Assembly: GCA_964472905.1 (NCBI GenBank)
Contig: CAYYMI010000005.1
Span: 1-63,265, forward strand
Reading direction: 5' to 3'
From: Hellea sp964472905
GTDB lineage: Bacteria; Pseudomonadota; Alphaproteobacteria; Caulobacterales; Maricaulaceae
DNA: 63,265 nt
Below, piece after piece: positions 60,386-63,265 of the stretch (position 1 is its first letter; every line of letters begins with the position of its first letter). A program made the translations under genes and the position numbers. Under the pieces are notes generated by a model. It was not told where the DNA came from, made no database searches, and saw only the letters and a list, made by a program, of their open reading frames with translations.

Positions 60386-62572
60386 ATGCAGTCATTACTT
60401 TCACACATTCTTACAACAACTCTTTTAACAACGGCCTTTTGCTCAACAGCATGGGCAAGCAGTCCCTCCAATCCCTCCCGATTATCACTGCAAACCGAAA
60501 CAGAGATTGGGTTGAATGAGACACAAGACGGCTCACTGTTGTTTAAGACAGACCGTCCGGGGCGATACCTCAAAGCCCCTATGGTATCCACAGATGTTAA
60601 AATGGATATTGCAGGGCCTGTTATCAGAACAACCTTGTCTCAGACATTTAAGAACACATCAGATGAATGGGTTGAAGGCATCTATGTCTTCCCCCTTCCT
60701 GAAAATGCCGCCGTAGATCATCTGCGCATTGTTGTGGGAGGCCGATTAATTGAAGGACAAATTAAAGAAAAGAAACAGGCCAAGAAAATTTACGAAACGG
60801 CCAAAGCGCAAGGCAAGAAAGCTAGTCTGGTTGAACAATTACGTCCAAATATGTTCTCGGCTTCTGTTGCCAATATTGGCCCTCATGAAACCATCGCTAT
60901 ACAAATTGAATATCAAGATAAAAGTAAGATAAAACACGGCGTCGCGTCGCTAACCTTCCCAATGACGGTTGCTCCGCGATTTTCTCCGCCAACTGAACTC
61001 ATCAAAGTCGCAACAGCAAATGGAAAAACGATACCCGTGACCCTAGATCCCGTTTTAGACAGGCATCTTATTTCACCGCCATTAATGGCCCCACAAAATG
61101 AACCAAAAGACTTTCTGCGTTTACCTGTGAGCCTTGATATAAATCTCGAGGCAGGCTTTGACATCGCCGATATTTCAAGCCCCTATCACGACATTACCGT
61201 CGAGCGGATTGATAAGGATAGCGCTCGTATCACGCTAAGCGAAGGCGAGGTCCCTGCGAATAAGGACTTTCAACTCAAGTGGAAAGCCCAAGCCTCTAAC
61301 GCACCTCAGCAGGCTCTCTTTACCGAAACAATCGGGCAGACGCGTTACCTGATGACGATGATGTCACCACCTTTGCCAGAGATCCCCCGTCAGATCAAAA
61401 GCCATCCCCGTGAAATGTTATTTATCATTGATACATCTGGCTCGATGGGAGGGACATCTATCGTTCAAGCCCGCAAGGCCTTAAAGCTTGGCCTGAACCG
61501 CTTAGGGCCTGAAGACAGTTTTAATATCACTCGGTTTTCAAACAATTATACTCAGCTTTTCGCCGCGCCGCGCCGCGCTAGTTCAGAAAATATTCGTGAA
61601 GCTCTAAACTACGTAGATAATCTGCACGCTGGCGGCGGGACGATGATGTACCCTGCCCTTGATAATTCCCTATCCATTCAATCTGATACAGAACGCTTGA
61701 GACAAATTATATTTATCACCGACGGAGCCATTGGGAATGAGACACAGCTTTTCGCCCTAATTAAAGATAAACTCGATGATGCGCGCATGTTCCCCGTAGG
61801 TATTGGGTTTGCACCTAATCGGTTTTTCATGTCCCGCGCGGCAAAATTTGGCCGCGGCACAATGGTTATGATCGGCAAGCTGAACGAGGTTGAAACCCAT
61901 ATGGGGCAGCTTTTTTCTGATTTAGAAAACCCAGTCCTGACTAATTTACAGCTTAACCTGAAAGATAAAGGGGAAGCTTATCCATCGCGCTTACCCGACC
62001 TTTATGACGGCGAACCGGTTGTTTCGATTACAAAGCTTGCCAGCAACGAGCTTCCAAACTCGCTCAGCATCTCTGGAAATTATGCCGATAGTCCCTATAA
62101 AAGCCAGATAGATATTTCAAAGGCTACCCCCGCTAAAGGTCTATCGGAGCTTTGGGCCCGTCAAAAAATTGCAGACCTTGAGGAACGCCGTTTTGATAGA
62201 TCAAGCGCGGCGCAAATTGATGCTGAGATTTTAAAAACAGCCCTCGATTATCATCTTGTGAGCCGCCTGACCTCGCTTGTCGCAGTTGATGTTACGCCGT
62301 CGCGAAGTATTTTGGACCCGCTGACGAGTCTGGCTGTTCCGACACAACTGCCTGATGGTTGGGACTTTGGTAAACTGGCCGCCGCGCCGCAGGCCCCGCG
62401 ACAGCGCTCGCATGCAGCCTATCAAGGCGCGCCAAATGCGCAAAACTCAACACGTCCAAGGCGAACAGCTCCAATGCCTGGAACGGCCAGTCCTCATATC
62501 CTGATGGCATGGTTAGGGTTTTTCCTCATGCTATTAGGCGCAATACTACGCCGCCGTGATCGCCATGCTTAA
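60386..62572 (+). CDS. Marine proteobacterial sortase target protein (VIT-VWA)
   Basis: The 728-residue surface protein has a signal peptide (about 1-25), a VIT domain (about 50-190, VEGIYVFPLPENAAVDHLRI), and a VWA domain (about 345-520). The VWA metal site reads LFIIDTSGSMGG (D-x-S-x-S). A helical region is followed by a C-terminal sorting signal with MPGTAS, a hydrophobic helix (HILMAWLGFFLMLLGAILRR) and a basic end. The pattern matches proteins cleaved by the dedicated sortase, here MPGTA in place of the usual LPGTA. The sortase gene starts before this stop codon. The protein is presumably transferred to an envelope anchor, a process not well understood in Gram-negatives. Confidence 0.9.
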   Translation: MQSLLSHILTTTLLTTAFCSTAWASSPSNPSRLSLQTETEIGLNETQDGSLLFKTDRPGRYLKAPMVSTDVKMDIAGPVIRTTLSQTFKNTSDEWVEGIYVFPLPENAAVDHLRIVVGGRLIEGQIKEKKQAKKIYETAKAQGKKASLVEQLRPNMFSASVANIGPHETIAIQIEYQDKSKIKHGVASLTFPMTVAPRFSPPTELIKVATANGKTIPVTLDPVLDRHLISPPLMAPQNEPKDFLRLPVSLDINLEAGFDIADISSPYHDITVERIDKDSARITLSEGEVPANKDFQLKWKAQASNAPQQALFTETIGQTRYLMTMMSPPLPEIPRQIKSHPREMLFIIDTSGSMGGTSIVQARKALKLGLNRLGPEDSFNITRFSNNYTQLFAAPRRASSENIREALNYVDNLHAGGGTMMYPALDNSLSIQSDTERLRQIIFITDGAIGNETQLFALIKDKLDDARMFPVGIGFAPNRFFMSRAAKFGRGTMVMIGKLNEVETHMGQLFSDLENPVLTNLQLNLKDKGEAYPSRLPDLYDGEPVVSITKLASNELPNSLSISGNYADSPYKSQIDISKATPAKGLSELWARQKIADLEERRFDRSSAAQIDAEILKTALDYHLVSRLTSLVAVDVTPSRSILDPLTSLAVPTQLPDGWDFGKLAAAPQAPRQRSHAAYQGAPNAQNSTRPRRTAPMPGTASPHILMAWLGFFLMLLGAILRRRDRHA

Positions 62573-63128
62573 GCGGCTAAGCTTTAGCCTCATCCTAGGT
62601 TTATGCGGGATGTGGCTATTGGGTAATGGGCTTTATATGGGCGGCAAAGCTAAGCTTGCCCAGAACCTCCTTGACCGCGCTTGGACTAAAACATCGATGA
62701 CTGGCGATGTCTATTTGCCGTGGTCGTGGATGGACGCCCACCCCGTCGCGCGCCTAAAAATTGAGGGCGATGAGCGGTCGCATATTGTTCTGAATACCGA
62801 TAGCGGCCAAGCCCTTGCCTTTGGTCCTGCCGTGATTAGCGGGACAGAAAACACAGACCTTCTCGGCATTGCCGCGCATAAGAACACGCAATTTCAAAAT
62901 TTGAGAACAGTGAAGACTGGCGAAATCATCACCCTTGAACGCCCCAAGGGAGAGATGCTGAAATATAAAGTCACCCATGCCAAAATTATAGATAGCCGCA
63001 AAGACGGCCTGCCTATAGAGGTCAAAGCGAAAACGCCGTCCCGTTTGGCTTTGGTGACATGCTATCCCTTTGATGCCGTAAGCTTTAATGGCCCGATGCG
63101 TTATGTCGTCTATGCAGAGCGTGTTTGA
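62565..63128 (+). CDS. Class GN sortase
   Basis: This 187-residue transpeptidase has an N-terminal membrane helix (about 6-25). The catalytic triad is H105 (GIAAHKNTQF), C166 (LVTCYPFDA) and R179 (GPMRYVVYAERV), in the order and spacing of the proteobacterial class GN sortases. The catalytic domain should face the periplasm. ATG 62565 is chosen over the in-frame GTG 62556; it overlaps the stop of the target gene by eight bases, so the pair is translationally coupled. The only substrate expected is the VIT-VWA protein just upstream. Confidence 0.93.
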   Translation: MLKRLSFSLILGLCGMWLLGNGLYMGGKAKLAQNLLDRAWTKTSMTGDVYLPWSWMDAHPVARLKIEGDERSHIVLNTDSGQALAFGPAVISGTENTDLLGIAAHKNTQFQNLRTVKTGEIITLERPKGEMLKYKVTHAKIIDSRKDGLPIEVKAKTPSRLALVTCYPFDAVSFNGPMRYVVYAERV

Positions 63129-63149
63129 GAACGCTTGTCCCCCATTAAA

Positions 63150-63211
63150 CCTTGGCACAGGGCCAAGGATGACGTGCTAGGGTATCCGTCATCCTAGGGT
63201 TTATCCCTAGG
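63150..63211. repeat. Cluster of three palindromes, intergenic repeat-like element
   Basis: Three perfect inverted repeats are packed in 62 bases after the sortase gene. They are CCTTGGC-ACAGG-GCCAAGG (63150-63168), GGATGACG with CGTCATCC (63167-63174 and 63187-63194), and CCTAGGG-TTTAT-CCCTAGG (63193-63211). Arms overlap, so alternative foldings compete. The GGATGACG/CGTCATCC type resembles palindromic intergenic repeats seen in alphaproteobacterial genomes, and a role as terminator is also possible for the sortase operon. Confidence 0.6.
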
Positions 63212-63217
63212 ACCTTT

Positions 63218-63265
63218 AATGTAATCCAACAATAATGTAATCCAACAATAATGTAATCCAACAAT
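63218..63265. repeat. Tandem repeat of a 16-base unit, continuing past the window
   Basis: AATGTAATCCAACAAT is repeated three times without a mismatch (63218-63233, 63234-63249, 63250-63265), and the last copy ends at the window edge, so the array may be longer. It lies in non-coding DNA after the sortase operon. Perfect copies indicate recent slippage or selection. It could be a minisatellite, an iteron-like protein binding array, or an assembly-edge artefact. Confidence 0.8.

Noticed and set aside
1..63265. CRISPR arrays, tRNA or rRNA genes, insertion sequences, prophage
   Set aside because: No spaced direct repeats of CRISPR type, no cloverleaf or rRNA sequence, and no transposase, integrase or phage protein were recognised.

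Overview
The window looks like a chromosome segment of a moderate-G+C marine alphaproteobacterium, probably near the Hyphomonadaceae/Maricaulales (inference, no marker phylogeny possible here). The grounds are the gene orders rplY-pth-ychF and DUF1285-Nudix-CCA transferase facing a MoxR-DUF58-DUF4159 operon, a PutA without its own DNA-binding domain next to an Lrp-type regulator, an alphaproteobacterial LexA box (GAAC-N7-GAAC), an RpoH sigma factor, and a proteobacterial sortase with one target. No rRNA, tRNA, CRISPR array, transposase or prophage is visible. No gap between genes exceeds 300 bases.

Layout. 1-2.8 kb (minus): cut-off BON-like protein, nitronate monooxygenase, secreted M28 peptidase. 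2.9-6.3 kb (plus): a second M28 lipoprotein peptidase overlapping two glycosyltransferases, one of the fucosyltransferase type, in an AT-rich patch. 6.4-10.7 kb (plus): M1 peptidase, DUF6702 protein, GST, VOC protein. 10.7-14 kb: DUF547 lipoprotein (minus) and DUF885 Tat lipoprotein (plus). 14-22.8 kb: a divergent catabolic cluster. Its minus arm has a two-subunit sodium symporter, a uronate-dehydrogenase-like SDR, an FAD oxidoreductase and an enolase-superfamily dehydratase. Its plus arm has a GhrA-like dehydrogenase, a class II aldolase, a Fe(II)/2-oxoglutarate dioxygenase-like protein and a GarR-like dehydrogenase. 22.8-27.1 kb: putA with a divergent Lrp regulator and an overlooked 50-residue membrane protein. 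27.2-32 kb: an acylase of the penicillin/AHL type, a PLP aminotransferase, and a radical SAM protein behind a LexA box. 32.1-38.1 kb (plus): DUF533 protein, two Kazal-inhibitor lipoproteins, VWA protein, FKBP isomerase, then rplY-pth-ychF with a hairpin leader. 38.3-44.4 kb: GEVED/DUF11 surface protein (plus), then a minus housekeeping operon (DUF1285, CoA pyrophosphatase, CCA transferase, GST, apt, MOSC). 44.5-51.2 kb (plus): MoxR, DUF58, BatA/DUF4159 and a large membrane protein. 51.3-56.2 kb: EF-hand protein, repeat lipoprotein, unknown exported protein, queC-queE (minus), unknown protein, rpoH. 56.2-63.3 kb: thiolase-like/crotonase fusion (minus), DUF3179 protein, sortase target and sortase, then palindromes and a 16-base tandem repeat running off the edge.

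How the parts fit. Many products are exported hydrolases (two M28, M1, DUF885, acylase). With PutA this suits a peptide and amino-acid consumer that also makes secreted protease inhibitors. The best candidate for an undescribed system is the 14-22.8 kb cluster: uptake of an organic acid followed by oxidation, dehydration, aldol cleavage and reduction, plus an oxygenase whose substrate cannot be read from sequence. Other points of interest are a probable SOS-controlled radical SAM enzyme, a thiolase-like domain without the usual catalytic cysteines fused to a crotonase, a terminator-like hairpin in the rplY leader, and a hairpin next to the ribosome-binding site of the sortase target.
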